A DNA stretch of 44,251 bases from Chloroflexota bacterium (GCA_030612045.1 JAUWOP010000006.1:1-44251); one strand, 5' to 3'; shown: positions 1 through 9,648, counted from the first letter of the stretch. Translations and numbers: made by a program. The notes: generated by a model from the letters alone, not told the origin.

Positions 1-122
1 ATAACAAACAATCCGTTTATCCTCGGCAGGGGTGGGGGACAAGCACCCACGCTACTATGAAAATTCTAGCTGGCTCAAGGGGGAATGTTTTCATCCCCAG
101 CAAAGAATGAGCAAGGTTAGGG

Positions 123-320
123 ATGACAATGTCCCCAACAAGCGTAGAAAAGCTGAGATTGTTGTCCGAAGCTGAGAACTACCTGCGTCCCGGTGTGACC
201 CTCGATGGGCTGGAAGCGATTGCCAGTCAAATGAGCGATAACGAATTTGCAGAAAGGATGGTGAAAGCTCGTTCCAATCTCTTTCAACAGATCTCAAGAT
301 TTGATAAGCGGGTTGCCTGA
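123..320 (+). CDS. small hypothetical protein
   Basis: An open frame of 65 codons upstream of trmD. I do not recognise the product. It is hydrophilic, with no membrane segment or signal peptide, and its second half (residues 35-65) has the charged, helical composition of a real small protein. The ribosome site is weak (AAGGTTAGG just before the ATG), and a second ATG at 129 is an alternative start. It is not rimM, which often sits next to trmD. It could be a small conserved protein or chance. Confidence 0.4.
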   Translation: MTMSPTSVEKLRLLSEAENYLRPGVTLDGLEAIASQMSDNEFAERMVKARSNLFQQISRFDKRVA

Positions 321-485
321 AGCTGTTTTCTTTCTTTTATCCACATATCCACCACTGTCCACAAAGAAAGAAAGGATTATTACTGTTACCATTATCCTTC
401 AGGCTCATTATTCGATTAGAATAGACTAGTCTCTGTGATCCACGGATTAAGGTAAACAGCCTTACAATGTTCTCTCTCGTATGTT

Positions 486-1220
486 ATGATAAATAGTGTG
501 CGTATTGATATTCTTACCTTGTTCCCAGATATGTTTGCCGGGCCATTCAATGAAAGCATCATAGGGCGTGCTGTTGAGCGTGGTCTAGTACATATCTCCA
601 TTCACAATCTCCGCGATTATACTCATGATAGGCATCATACAGTGGACGATTGCCCTTACGGTGGTGGGGTAGGAATGATACTGAAGCCAGAGCCACTATT
701 TGAGGCGGTAGAGTCTATAAAGTCGGCAGTAATCCAAAGAGGTGAAGCTACACCACGAGTTGTGCTACTTACCCCACAGGGAGGGCTTTTCTGCCAGCAT
801 ATTGCCGCAGAAATGGCAAATCTCAAGGCTCTTCTCTTAATCTGTGGCCACTATGAAGGAATAGATGAAAGGGTGCGGGAGCACCTGATTGATGACGAAA
901 TTAGCATCGGTGATTATGTACTTACTGGTGGTGAGTTGGCAGCGATGGTAGTAGTGGATGCCATAGTGCGTTTGCTCCCTGGCGTCTTAGGAGCAGATTC
1001 GGCACTAAATGAGGATTCCCATACAAACGGACTTCTGGAGTATCCTCAGTATACCCGTCCCAGGGAATATCGCGGCTGGGAGGTGCCCCCTATCTTGCTT
1101 TCGGGAAACCATGCTGAGATTGCACGATGGCGGGGAGAACAATCCTTGTCCCGCACTCGCCAACGGCGCCCTGACTTATTAGCCAGAGATTCCGATACTA
1201 AAGCGAAACGGGAAAATTAA
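486..1220 (+). CDS. trmD: tRNA (guanine-N1)-methyltransferase TrmD
   Basis: Methylates N1 of G37 in tRNAs using S-adenosylmethionine, which prevents +1 frameshifting. At 244 aa it has the family length. The N-terminus ([12 protein letters not shown]), the [16 protein letters not shown] stretch, [14 protein letters not shown] and the knot region [17 protein letters not shown] are all present. No clear Shine-Dalgarno precedes ATG 486; a TACAAT box at 463-468 suggests a very short leader, and GTG 498 is an alternative start matching the usual N-terminus. In most bacteria rplS follows directly; here 5.4 kb of restriction-type genes lie in between. Confidence 0.97.
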   Translation: MINSVRIDILTLFPDMFAGPFNESIIGRAVERGLVHISIHNLRDYTHDRHHTVDDCPYGGGVGMILKPEPLFEAVESIKSAVIQRGEATPRVVLLTPQGGLFCQHIAAEMANLKALLLICGHYEGIDERVREHLIDDEISIGDYVLTGGELAAMVVVDAIVRLLPGVLGADSALNEDSHTNGLLEYPQYTRPREYRGWEVPPILLSGNHAEIARWRGEQSLSRTRQRRPDLLARDSDTKAKREN

Positions 1221-1274
1221 GTTTCGCGATTTCTGGACTTTATAATGTCATAAGAAGGTTGAGGAGGCTATATT

Positions 1275-2792
1275 GTGGGTTTAGCCCTGCAACGGTTCTT
1301 TCCTGCTAAACAGGTTGAGGCTCAAAAACATCAAACCAGGAAAAACCACAATCAGTACTTTACCCCTGAGTTTGCCGCCGAGAAGGCTCTTTCGCTTATT
1401 CCAGAGGGAAAGATAAAAAGTGTAATTGACCCTGCGGTAGGGGATGGCGCGTTTATTAAAATAGCTTCTAAAATGTGGGATAATTCAAGCTTGTTTGGGA
1501 TAGACATTGATGAAAGCATAATATTGGGATTAAAAAAATTAAATTTACCAAATTCTTTCTTCGTTTGCTCCGATAGTTTATTAAAACAAACCTGGCATTT
1601 ACCTGAAATTCAAAAGATTCTTTCAACCGGTGGTTTTGACCTTGTGGTAGGCAATCCCCCTTTTAGTAGTTGGTTTAGCAGGATAAACTCAAAGGAGATA
1701 TTATCAAATTTTAAATTAGCCTGTAAAAACGGAAATTTGGCCAGAAGTCTGGGAATTGAGATACTTTTTCTTGAAACCTTTATAAACTTAGCTAGAGAAG
1801 ATGGCTTTATTATAATTGTTCTTCCCGATGGTATCTTATCTAATCCCCAATACAAATATATCAGAGGCTTTATTTTGAGGGAAACAAAAGTCTTACAAAT
1901 AATCAATCTTCCCAGGAATGTATTTAAGGACACTTCCGCTAAAACAAGTATTCTCATTCTACAGAGACGAAAAACAGCCGGCATGAAGTACCTTAGCGAG
2001 ATAAGTGATTTAGGGAAAACAGGTGAAGTAAACAACATCATAAAAGTCAGGGGAGAAAACCTGATAAATAGAATGGATTACTTTTATTACTATAATATAC
2101 AAAGGAATTCCCTTAAAGGATTGATAGATAAGGGTATTTTATTCAGCCCACTAGCAGATTTTATCGTTTATTGTAAAACTGGAAAAACTCTTTATGGAAA
2201 AGAAAAAGGTTTTTCAGGCAAAGGCTTGAGATTTCTCCATGCAACAAATATTACAGATGTTGGAATTAGCTATAAAAAAGATGAGAGATTTATCGATCCC
2301 TTAAGTAAAATGTATTTTCCTGATGCATATGCTAAAATGGGAGACATACTTTTTGTAAGGGTCGGTGTCGGCTGTGCAGGGAAAGTGGCTATCGTTGGTG
2401 CTGAAGAGGACGAAGGAGTAGCAAGCGATTATATCTATATATTTAGGGTAAAAGATGTAAATCCATATTTCCTTACTCTTTATCTAAAGACAAGGTTTGG
2501 AAAGGATTCTATAAATCTTCTCAAGCATGGAGTCGGAACAGTAAGTATAAACAAAACAGACCTTTTATCCTTACCTATTCCACTTATCCCCGAAAGTATT
2601 CAATTGGAAATTGAAGGAAGATACAAAAGCATTCTCACCAGATATCGTAAAGACCCAGAGGGTAGAAATATTAAGGCAGATATGACTTCTTTAATTTTCT
2701 ACCTTGAAGAGAGAATTAAGAACTCAAAGGAGACTTTATGTGGAGATGTGAGATATGTAGAAAAGACTTCAGCGATAGTAGAATGGCAATAG
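1275..2792 (+). CDS. N6-adenine DNA methyltransferase with C-terminal target-recognition domain
   Basis: GTG start preceded by GAGGAGG. Residues about 35-290 are a class I SAM-dependent methylase of the N6-adenine type: AdoMet motif VIDPAVGDG at 50-58 and catalytic NPPF at 127-130. Residues about 290-480 look like an HsdS-type specificity domain (MGDILFVRVGVGCAGKVAI, then a helical YKSILTRYRKDPEG tail). The arrangement is methylase plus specificity in one chain, like HsdM-HsdS fusions or type IIG enzymes, but I see no nuclease motif, so a cutting partner would have to be separate. The codons are visibly more AT-rich than trmD or rplS, which suggests transfer. It leads a same-strand run with vapBC, a DUF262 gene and a PD-(D/E)XK gene. 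Confidence 0.9.
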   Translation: MGLALQRFFPAKQVEAQKHQTRKNHNQYFTPEFAAEKALSLIPEGKIKSVIDPAVGDGAFIKIASKMWDNSSLFGIDIDESIILGLKKLNLPNSFFVCSDSLLKQTWHLPEIQKILSTGGFDLVVGNPPFSSWFSRINSKEILSNFKLACKNGNLARSLGIEILFLETFINLAREDGFIIIVLPDGILSNPQYKYIRGFILRETKVLQIINLPRNVFKDTSAKTSILILQRRKTAGMKYLSEISDLGKTGEVNNIIKVRGENLINRMDYFYYYNIQRNSLKGLIDKGILFSPLADFIVYCKTGKTLYGKEKGFSGKGLRFLHATNITDVGISYKKDERFIDPLSKMYFPDAYAKMGDILFVRVGVGCAGKVAIVGAEEDEGVASDYIYIFRVKDVNPYFLTLYLKTRFGKDSINLLKHGVGTVSINKTDLLSLPIPLIPESIQLEIEGRYKSILTRYRKDPEGRNIKADMTSLIFYLEERIKNSKETLCGDVRYVEKTSAIVEWQ

Positions 2793-2813
2793 AATTAAGG
2801 TTCGGTTACATAG

Positions 2814-2963
2814 ATGGTGCAGAAGCCAAAGGAAAGAATCAGGACAAGGGCAAATGAAGTAGAATATGAGATGTATATGGCAGGTAGAGAAGGCAACAAA
2901 AACATCTACAAGTGGCCGGCATCGGAAATTACTCTCAATAGAATCACTATCACTGGATGTTAA
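2814..2963 (+). CDS. possible 49-aa protein between methylase and vapB
   Basis: ATG at 2814, frame open to the TAA at 2961-2963. The product is very charged at the N-terminus (MVQKPKERIRTRANEVEYEM) and ends in CysStop. I do not recognise it. It lies in the only gap between the methyltransferase and the antitoxin and has no convincing ribosome site. It could be a remnant of a larger gene or chance. Confidence 0.25.
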   Translation: MVQKPKERIRTRANEVEYEMYMAGREGNKNIYKWPASEITLNRITITGC

Positions 2964-2981
2964 ATAGTCAGGAGGATGGAG

Positions 2982-3248
2982 ATGCGAACCCACGTGATGT
3001 TCCCTGACGAATTAGTGAAGGATGTAGACAGGCTAGTGGGAAGGAGAAAAAGGAGTCGCTTCGTGACGGATGCGGTTAGAGAGAAACTAAGACGCGAGAG
3101 GCTACTCTCTGCTCTGGGGGAAACGGCAGGTATTATCTCAGCGGAGGAGTATCCTGAGTGGGCTACCACAGAGAAGGTTGCTGCCTGGGTCCGAAAATCT
3201 CGACACGAGGATATGCAACGATTGGAGAGGTTATTCAGTGATGGCTAG
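2982..3248 (+). CDS. ribbon-helix-helix antitoxin (VapB/CopG-like)
   Basis: An 88-aa antitoxin. The N-terminus MRTHVMFPDELVKDVDRLVG is a MetJ/Arc-type ribbon-helix-helix DNA-binding fold: one strand, then two helices with SRFVTDAVREKLRRE. The C-terminal third is charged and should wrap the toxin. I chose ATG 2982 because GGAGG (2971-2975) sits six bases upstream; ATG 2976 abuts that site. The stop overlaps the toxin start (ATGGCTAG), the normal coupling for such pairs. It probably represses its own operon and neutralises the PIN-domain toxin that follows. Confidence 0.85.
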   Translation: MRTHVMFPDELVKDVDRLVGRRKRSRFVTDAVREKLRRERLLSALGETAGIISAEEYPEWATTEKVAAWVRKSRHEDMQRLERLFSDG

Positions 3249-3627
3249 ATATTTGCTGGATACCACTGCTCTCATTGACTATTTGGCTGGACGCCAAGTG
3301 GTAGTTGAGGTAATAAAAGAGCTCGCTAAGGGGGGACACTCGCTGGGAGTTTGTGGCATCAATATTGCTGAGCTTTATTCGGGTCTCAAAGAAGAGAAAC
3401 GCCTGCAGGCCGATTACCTCATTGACAGCCTGCTTTATTATGAGATTACTCTTCAGGTGTCGAAGATGGCAGGAGGTTATCGCTTCGCCTTTGCCAGGCA
3501 AGGCAAAACACTATCAGTAGCCGACACTATAGTGGCTGCCACTGCAATAGTAAATGAAGCGATACTGATTACAGCCAATAAAAAGGATTACCCTATGGAT
3601 GAAATCAAGGTCTTGGAGCAACCTTGA
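3241..3627 (+). CDS. vapC: PIN-domain ribonuclease toxin (VapC family)
   Basis: A 128-aa PIN-domain toxin expected to cut tRNA or rRNA with Mg2+. The acidic residues of the site are visible: Asp in YLLDTTALIDYLAG, Glu in GINIAELYSGL, Asp in SVADTIVAATA, and the final ITANKKDYP motif. ATG 3241 overlaps the antitoxin stop, so the two are translationally coupled. A longer frame runs upstream to 3178, but it only reads through antitoxin sequence. No key residue is missing, so it should be active. Confidence 0.93.
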   Translation: MARYLLDTTALIDYLAGRQVVVEVIKELAKGGHSLGVCGINIAELYSGLKEEKRLQADYLIDSLLYYEITLQVSKMAGGYRFAFARQGKTLSVADTIVAATAIVNEAILITANKKDYPMDEIKVLEQP

Positions 3628-3691
3628 GAGGAGAAGGAGATAACATCCCAGAAGATGATAATACTTTTAAGATACCAGAAGGAGCACTACA

Positions 3692-5524
3692 ATGAATGCT
3701 ATCACTACTTTTGATAGCACCAGGGAGTCACTCCTTGATATGTTACGAAGTATTCGGAAAGGTGAAACCCAACTTCCTGACTTCCAGCGGGGATGGATAT
3801 GGGATGATGAACATATTAAGAGTTTGCTGGCAAGCGTCTCACTATCCTATCCTATTGGTACCGTGATGATGTTACAGACAGGAAGTGAGGATGTACATCT
3901 CAAACCACATCTTGTGGAAGGTGTTTTTTGGGATGATCCTCCTGAACCTGAGCGCCTTATTCTTGATGGTCAACAACGACTTACCTCGTTCTTACAGGCG
4001 ATATATGCCGATAGACCGGTAGACACCAGAGACGCGCGTGGTGCTCATATCCGGCGTTGGTACTACATAGACATCGCTCAAGCCATGAATTCTGATGGAG
4101 ATAGGGAAGAGGCAATCAAAAGTCTTCCGGAGGACCGAAGGATTATAAACTTCCGCCGTGAAGTCATAGCTGATTATTCAACTCCTGAAAAAGAGTACGA
4201 AGCCGGCTTGTTTCCTTTATCACAAGTATTTGATGATACTGAGTGGAGATGGGGATATGAGAAATTCTGGGACTATGATAAAGAGAAAGCAAAACTTTTT
4301 GGTGAATTTGAAAAGGAGCTTATTGAACGCTTTAAGCAATACCAGGTACCTCTTATCCTGATGCGAAAAGAGACCCCAAAGGAAGCCGTATGTCAGATAT
4401 TTGAGAAGGTAAATACCGGTGGAGTGTCGCTAACAGTATTTGAGTTACTTACTGCCACCTACGCTGCAGATAACTTCAGACTGCGAGATAATTGGACTGA
4501 GCGAAAGAGGCATTTTAAAGAACAGAAGGAACAGAAAGTGCTGGCTAGAGTCGAGAGTACTGATTTTCTTCAAACTATTACACTACTGACGACATATGCT
4601 AGACGGCATCAAAGCATTGCGAATGGTATAAGCATTGACAATGCACCAGGAATTAGTTGTAAAAAGAAGGAGATTCTTCGTCTTTCGCTTGATGATTATA
4701 AGACTTGGGCAGACCGGGCTGCAAAAGGATTCGAGAAGGCCGCCAGGTTTTTACATAGCCAGAAAATCTTTGCCGCCCGCGACATACCTTACCAAACTCA
4801 GCTTGTTCCGTTTGCAGCAATTCTGGCTGTTTTGGAAGACCGCGCTGATAGTGATGGTGTAAAAGCAAAACTTGCTCGTTGGTACTGGTGTGGTATTCTG
4901 GGTGAACTGTATGGCGGCGCAATCGAAACTCGGTTCGCCAAGGACTTACCTGAGGTGGTGGAGTGGGTTAGTGATGACACTGAACCTTCTACGGTTTCCG
5001 ATGCAAATTTCGTACCTGAGCGTTTACACACACTTCGAAACCGTAACAGTGCTGCCTACAAAGGACTACACGCACTTCTGCTACGAGACGGATGCCAAGA
5101 TTTCCGCACAGGCGATAATATTGATGAGCAATTATACTTTGAAGACGCAATTGATATACACCACATTTTCCCTCAACACTGGTGCGGAAACAATGGAATT
5201 GATATGAAGCTTTGTGGCTGTATTGTTAATAAAACCCCGCTCTCTGCCAAGACCAATAGGATTATCAGTGGTAACGCACCAAGTACATATTTACCGCATG
5301 TGCAAAAGAGGAGCGGCTATGACGATAATCGGATGGTGGAAATCTTGCAGTCTCATGTCATCGAGCCGAAATCCCTGCAGTCAGATGATTTTGGCTCTTT
5401 CTTCAAGTCACGTGAGAAGGCTCTGCTAGATCGTATAGAGAAAGCTATGGGTAAGCATGTTGCACGAGTAACTACATCGCAGGATTTTGATATCCCTGAA
5501 GAAGAACTAGAAGCGGAGGAGTAA
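3692..5524 (+). CDS. DUF262 / HNH (DUF1524-like) protein, GmrSD-type
   Basis: A 610-aa protein with the two-part design of GmrSD/SspE-type nucleases. The N-terminal DUF262 half carries LPDFQRGWIWDDEH (about 28-41) and the ParB-like nucleotide motif LDGQQRLTS (91-99). The C-terminal part carries a His-Me/HNH motif, DIHHIFPQHW (Asp488, His490, His491), followed by a conserved Asn (NKTPLSAKTNR). Family members are NTP-dependent nucleases that cut modified or foreign DNA. It starts 64 bases after vapC and runs into the PD-(D/E)XK gene with one base between them, so the last two genes are an operon. The specific target cannot be read from sequence. Confidence 0.92.
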   Translation: MNAITTFDSTRESLLDMLRSIRKGETQLPDFQRGWIWDDEHIKSLLASVSLSYPIGTVMMLQTGSEDVHLKPHLVEGVFWDDPPEPERLILDGQQRLTSFLQAIYADRPVDTRDARGAHIRRWYYIDIAQAMNSDGDREEAIKSLPEDRRIINFRREVIADYSTPEKEYEAGLFPLSQVFDDTEWRWGYEKFWDYDKEKAKLFGEFEKELIERFKQYQVPLILMRKETPKEAVCQIFEKVNTGGVSLTVFELLTATYAADNFRLRDNWTERKRHFKEQKEQKVLARVESTDFLQTITLLTTYARRHQSIANGISIDNAPGISCKKKEILRLSLDDYKTWADRAAKGFEKAARFLHSQKIFAARDIPYQTQLVPFAAILAVLEDRADSDGVKAKLARWYWCGILGELYGGAIETRFAKDLPEVVEWVSDDTEPSTVSDANFVPERLHTLRNRNSAAYKGLHALLLRDGCQDFRTGDNIDEQLYFEDAIDIHHIFPQHWCGNNGIDMKLCGCIVNKTPLSAKTNRIISGNAPSTYLPHVQKRSGYDDNRMVEILQSHVIEPKSLQSDDFGSFFKSREKALLDRIEKAMGKHVARVTTSQDFDIPEEELEAEE

Positions 5525-5525
5525 T

Positions 5526-6581
5526 TTGCAGGCAATGACTTTCCGGGATAGCGAAAAGGAGAGATATAAGGAGCTGAAGCCGAAGTTGTTCATCCCTGAA
5601 GCCCGGTGTGATGGTTATTATCGTAGACATCCATACTTCTTTTGCCTGGCCGATGACTACTCTTGTGAGAACCTTTACAAAACTATTAGAGAGTGTGCTA
5701 TCGGATATTTTGGGTGTCGACACATCCCCTGGCATGACGGCCTTGACAAGAGGCACTTGCCCAGCAATCACCTGTGTTGTTCCCAGTCATGCTGTGTAAA
5801 TTTCCTTTACCCAATGACAACTAACCCGAAGCTACTTGCTAGTGTCTTCCGGTACTTCTATCCAGAACTGGCAGAGCCGCTTCCGGTCGATAAGGATTTG
5901 CCACTAAAGGGTTCATTCCCGTATATGGCTTTTGAGTGGATTGGTGTCCGTGACTATTTGGGCGAGGCCAAACGCAAAGGAGCAGAACGAACTCGAGGAG
6001 CGTATTTCACCAGCGCTGACTTTATCTTCCGCTTCGAAAGAGAGGATGGGAAAATACAAATAGTCCTTGGAGAATGGAAATACACAGAAGACTATCGCAG
6101 ATTAGATAAGGGCATTGAAGTCAGGAAGCAGAATTATCACCTCGCATTCAATAGAGATGGCGGAGTGTTTAAACAACGTGGTGAAAACCTTTATGGCGCC
6201 TTGTTCTTTGACCCGTTCTACCAGCTCATGCGCCTTCAATTGCTCGCTCAGGAGATGGAACTCAGTCGAGAAATGGGTGCTGATGTTGTGAGTGTGCTCC
6301 ATATTTGTCCCGAGGCTAACAGGGAGTTTAGGGACAGGGTAACTTCTCCTCACTTGGCAGATATGTTTCCCGATAAAGGTGTGCTCGAAATCTGGAAAGA
6401 GTTGGTTCCCCAAGACAAGTTCATGAGCATCTCAGTTGAGGACTTGCTTAAAACTATAATAGAGCGGGTGACAGTAGATGACCAAGGGTGGGCAGATTAT
6501 CTCAGTACCCGGTACGGGTGGGACAGGCTATCCAAAAAGAGTAGCGTTGCCACTCCTGTGGTAACGAGTCATTCGTCGTGA
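5526..6581 (+). CDS. putative PD-(D/E)XK restriction endonuclease (PGN_0703-like)
   Basis: 351 aa counted from a TTG start. GGAGGAG at 5515-5521 lies close to TTG 5526, while ATG 5535 is further than ideal, so the start is uncertain. The middle contains a PD-(D/E)XK site: Asp165 in SADFIF and Glu183-Trp-Lys185 in LGEWKYTED. A Cys-rich patch near residue 80 (HLCCSQSCCVNF) may bind metal. It resembles the PGN_0703-type putative restriction enzymes often found beside DUF262 genes. The last dozen codons lie inside an inverted-repeat element (6541-6598), so the native C-terminus has been replaced or extended. With its neighbours it forms a likely defence module. Confidence 0.82.
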   Translation: MQAMTFRDSEKERYKELKPKLFIPEARCDGYYRRHPYFFCLADDYSCENLYKTIRECAIGYFGCRHIPWHDGLDKRHLPSNHLCCSQSCCVNFLYPMTTNPKLLASVFRYFYPELAEPLPVDKDLPLKGSFPYMAFEWIGVRDYLGEAKRKGAERTRGAYFTSADFIFRFEREDGKIQIVLGEWKYTEDYRRLDKGIEVRKQNYHLAFNRDGGVFKQRGENLYGALFFDPFYQLMRLQLLAQEMELSREMGADVVSVLHICPEANREFRDRVTSPHLADMFPDKGVLEIWKELVPQDKFMSISVEDLLKTIIERVTVDDQGWADYLSTRYGWDRLSKKSSVATPVVTSHSS

Positions 6582-6598
6582 CAGGAGTCACGACGCTA
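6541..6598. repeat. 58-bp imperfect inverted repeat at end of nuclease gene
   Basis: The left arm GTAGCGTTGCCACTCCTGT and the reverse complement of the right arm GTAGCGTCGTGACTCCTGT agree at all but a few positions over 19 bases, with about 20 bases between. The arms could form a strong hairpin. It supplies the C-terminal residues and stop codon of the PD-(D/E)XK protein and may act as a terminator or be a palindromic mobile repeat. Confidence 0.7.
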
Positions 6599-6673
6599 CA
6601 CGAAATGAGATCTTGGGTAATCTCAGGACGAATATTCCAGAGTATTTTTTATAGAAAGGAACTTTGACCAACG

Positions 6674-7126
6674 ATGGACATGAATACAATAATCGATGTA
6701 GCGCCCAACCCTAATATCCCGCTTATCAACCCTGGGGATACGGTGAAGGTGAGTGTTAAGATAAAAGAGGGTGACCACGAGCGAATTCAGCCATTCCAAG
6801 GCATCGTAATTGGAGTCAGGAAAGGGAAGATTAATTCCAGCTTTACTGTGAGACGCTCCGCTTACGGGATAGGGGTAGAACGCACCTTCTTTTTCTACTC
6901 CCCTATGATAGAAAGTGTGGAGATAATACAAAGGGGGAAGGTACGTCGTGCCAAACTCTACTATTTGCGGGGCCTGAGTACTAAGGCAACCCGTGCTAAG
7001 ATAAAGGCTGTACCAAGGATAAAGTCAACATCTGCATCTGCAGATAGCATGGTGGAGGAGATACTTGAGCCAGAGTCTATAGCTACTGAGGTAGAAGATA
7101 TACTTGAATCAGAAGCTGAGGAGTAA
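6674..7126 (+). CDS. rplS: 50S ribosomal protein L19
   Basis: Ribosomal large-subunit protein at the 30S-50S interface. The core residues 1-115 are typical: [49 protein letters not shown] and [13 protein letters not shown]. At 150 aa it is longer than the usual ~115 because of an acidic C-terminal tail (about 118-150, rich in Ser, Glu, Ala). Nine bases separate it from priA, so the two are co-transcribed. It is the normal partner of trmD and marks the far edge of the first cargo block. Confidence 0.97.
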   Translation: MDMNTIIDVAPNPNIPLINPGDTVKVSVKIKEGDHERIQPFQGIVIGVRKGKINSSFTVRRSAYGIGVERTFFFYSPMIESVEIIQRGKVRRAKLYYLRGLSTKATRAKIKAVPRIKSTSASADSMVEEILEPESIATEVEDILESEAEE

Positions 7127-7135
7127 TTCAGGAGC

Positions 7136-9586
7136 ATGGACTATGCTGAGGTTGCTGTCAACTCATCGATAGCACAGCACTATACCTTCAGCTATGCCCT
7201 ACCTTCCCATCTCTCCGCTGCCCCAGGTCAAGCTGTGTGGGTGCCCTTTGGGTCCAGAGTGCTTCAAGGCATCGTAATGCAGCTTACTGAGCAACCTAGT
7301 GTAGAGCAAACGAGGGATATAATTGATGTCATAGACCATCACCCTATTTTGTTCCCTTACCAGGTAAAGCTTGCCTCGTGGATTAGCGAGCACTATCTTG
7401 CTTCTCCCTTTGAATCTGCTGCCTTGATGCTCCCTCCCGGATTCGAGCGGAAACTGCTCACCTTCATTGAGCCTCCTCCTCACCCTCCAGGAGCAGTGGT
7501 AGGCTCAATAACCAGAGAACAAAGAGATGTCCTCTATCTTCTGGAGAAGAAGCGAAGGGTGTCATTACGGGAGATAGAGAAGGCGCTGGGTAAGAAGAAG
7601 GCTATCATTGTGGTAGACCAGCTTCTCCGCAAGGGATTGCTTAGTAAGACCCGGGAATTAGAAAAGGCTCGAGTAAGCCCGAAACTCGTCTCCTGCGTGC
7701 GACTGTGTGTTGATGCTGATACCGCTCAGAAAGAAGCGGAATCCCTATCACACCGTGCCCCCAAACAGGCAGAGCTGATACACTTCCTGATGAGCCACCC
7801 AGGCGCAATTTCTCTCTCTGAGATTCGAGAGCAAGCTGGCAGCCATCAGTTAACAGTCAACACCCAGATAGTAGAAGCCCTGAAGCACAAGGGGCTAGTA
7901 TGCACGGAACAGGTGAGAGTATCTCGCGACCCACTGATACGCTATAGTTTTTCTACATCTACCCCACCTGCTCTTAGTTCTGAACAGGAGGAGGCACTGC
8001 ATCCTATCAAACTTGCCCTGGAGCAAAGCAGTGAAAAGGGTAGCACAACATTTCTATTGCATGGCATCACCGGGAGTGGGAAGACAGAGATTTATCTTCA
8101 GGCTTTGAGCCATACTATTTCTATGGGCAGGCGAGGTATAGTCCTGGTGCCTGAGATTGCTCTCACACCTCAGACTATAGAGCGTTTTGCCAGCCGTTTC
8201 CCCCAGCGTGTAGCGATACTCCACAGCAGGCTTTCCCTCAGGGAGCAGTTCGATGAATGGCAGAGGATAATAGAGGGGGATTTCGATGTGGTGATTGGCT
8301 CCAGAGGGGCTATCTTTGCTCCTCAGCCAGACCTGGGACTAATCGTCATCGATGAAGAACACGAATGGACATACAAGCAGCATGACCAGTCACCCCGCTA
8401 TCATACCAGGGAGGTTGCCCTAAAACTGGCTGAACTCACAGGAGCAGTGGTTATCCTGGGGAGTGCTACCCCTAATATTGAAAGTTTCTATCATGCACAG
8501 AAAGGAGACTACCATCTCCTCAACCTTTCTTACCGTGTCGCCCTCCGTGGTTTACCCTCACTACCTGAAGTTGAGGTGGTCGATATGCGTCATGAGGTTA
8601 AATCAGGTAACAGGGGCTTGCTAAGCAGACCTTTAACTCGGGCAATGGAAGGTGTCCTCTCTGCCGGAGAGCAGATAATCCTGTTTCTTAACCGCCGCGG
8701 CTCGGCTACATTCATCCAGTGTCGTGACTGCGGCTTCGTGATGCAGTGCCCACACTGTGATTCCCCCCTCACATATCACTCCGATAAAGATATTCTACTC
8801 TGTCACTTGTGTAACTACCACAGGAAAAATGTGACAGTTTGTCCCCAGTGCTGGAGTCAGAGGATAAAATTCCTCGGTAGTGGTACTAAAAAAGTAGAGG
8901 AGGAAACTGCCAGTGTATTTCCTGGGGCACGGTTATTGCGCTGGGATAGAGATGTTACCATGAAAAAACACGCTCACGAAGATATCCTGCATAAGTTTAC
9001 TAACCGTGAAGCTGATATCCTTATTGGCACCCAGATGATAGCCAAGGGACTTGACCTGCCGGCAGTTACCCTTGTAGGGGTAATCTCTGCCGATACCGCA
9101 CTACGTCTTCCTGACTTTCGTGCCGCAGAGCGTACCTTTCAACTCCTTACTCAAGTAGCAGGGAGAGCAGGACGTGAGGCTCTCCCAGGACGAGTTATCA
9201 TCCAGACCTTCTCTCCGTATCACTATGCCATCCGCGCTGCTGCAAAATATGACTACGAGTCCTTCTATGAGGAGGATGCTGGGTGGCGGCGGCAATATGG
9301 TTATCCTCCCTTTACCCATTTTCTTCGCTTAATTTACCTCCATACTAATCAATTCCGTTGCCAGCAGGAGGCGGAGCGAGTATCACGGCTCCTTAGAAAC
9401 GAGATAGTCTCCCGCGGGATACCTAACCTATCAGTTATTGGTCCCTCCCCCGCCTTTCTGTCCCGAATAAGAGGAAGATTTCGCTGGCAGATAATCCTGC
9501 GGGGCTCTGCTCCCGACTCTCTGCTCCGGGAGGTACCCCTCCCCCAGGGGTGGGCAATAGATGTTGACCCTGTATCACTCTTGTAA
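7136..9586 (+). CDS. priA: primosomal protein N' (replication restart helicase PriA)
   Basis: An 816-aa superfamily 2 helicase that reloads the replisome at stalled forks. It shows the N-terminal 3'-end-binding domain (FSYALPSHLSAAPGQAVWVPFG), Walker A HGITGSGKTEIYLQ at about 310, a DEEH box (VIDEEHEWTYKQHD), the SATPNIES motif, the Zn-binding Cys pairs (CRDCGFVMQCPHCDS and CHLCNYHRKNVTVCPQC) and QVAGRAGR. AGGAG lies just upstream of ATG 7136. Length and motifs are complete. No terminator is obvious after it. Confidence 0.98.
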   Translation: MDYAEVAVNSSIAQHYTFSYALPSHLSAAPGQAVWVPFGSRVLQGIVMQLTEQPSVEQTRDIIDVIDHHPILFPYQVKLASWISEHYLASPFESAALMLPPGFERKLLTFIEPPPHPPGAVVGSITREQRDVLYLLEKKRRVSLREIEKALGKKKAIIVVDQLLRKGLLSKTRELEKARVSPKLVSCVRLCVDADTAQKEAESLSHRAPKQAELIHFLMSHPGAISLSEIREQAGSHQLTVNTQIVEALKHKGLVCTEQVRVSRDPLIRYSFSTSTPPALSSEQEEALHPIKLALEQSSEKGSTTFLLHGITGSGKTEIYLQALSHTISMGRRGIVLVPEIALTPQTIERFASRFPQRVAILHSRLSLREQFDEWQRIIEGDFDVVIGSRGAIFAPQPDLGLIVIDEEHEWTYKQHDQSPRYHTREVALKLAELTGAVVILGSATPNIESFYHAQKGDYHLLNLSYRVALRGLPSLPEVEVVDMRHEVKSGNRGLLSRPLTRAMEGVLSAGEQIILFLNRRGSATFIQCRDCGFVMQCPHCDSPLTYHSDKDILLCHLCNYHRKNVTVCPQCWSQRIKFLGSGTKKVEEETASVFPGARLLRWDRDVTMKKHAHEDILHKFTNREADILIGTQMIAKGLDLPAVTLVGVISADTALRLPDFRAAERTFQLLTQVAGRAGREALPGRVIIQTFSPYHYAIRAAAKYDYESFYEEDAGWRRQYGYPPFTHFLRLIYLHTNQFRCQQEAERVSRLLRNEIVSRGIPNLSVIGPSPAFLSRIRGRFRWQIILRGSAPDSLLREVPLPQGWAIDVDPVSLL

Positions 9587-9648
9587 ACAAACACTCATGG
9601 GCGATTGCTTCAATCCCCCCATACTTCTTATGAGATGCTTCTATCTGT

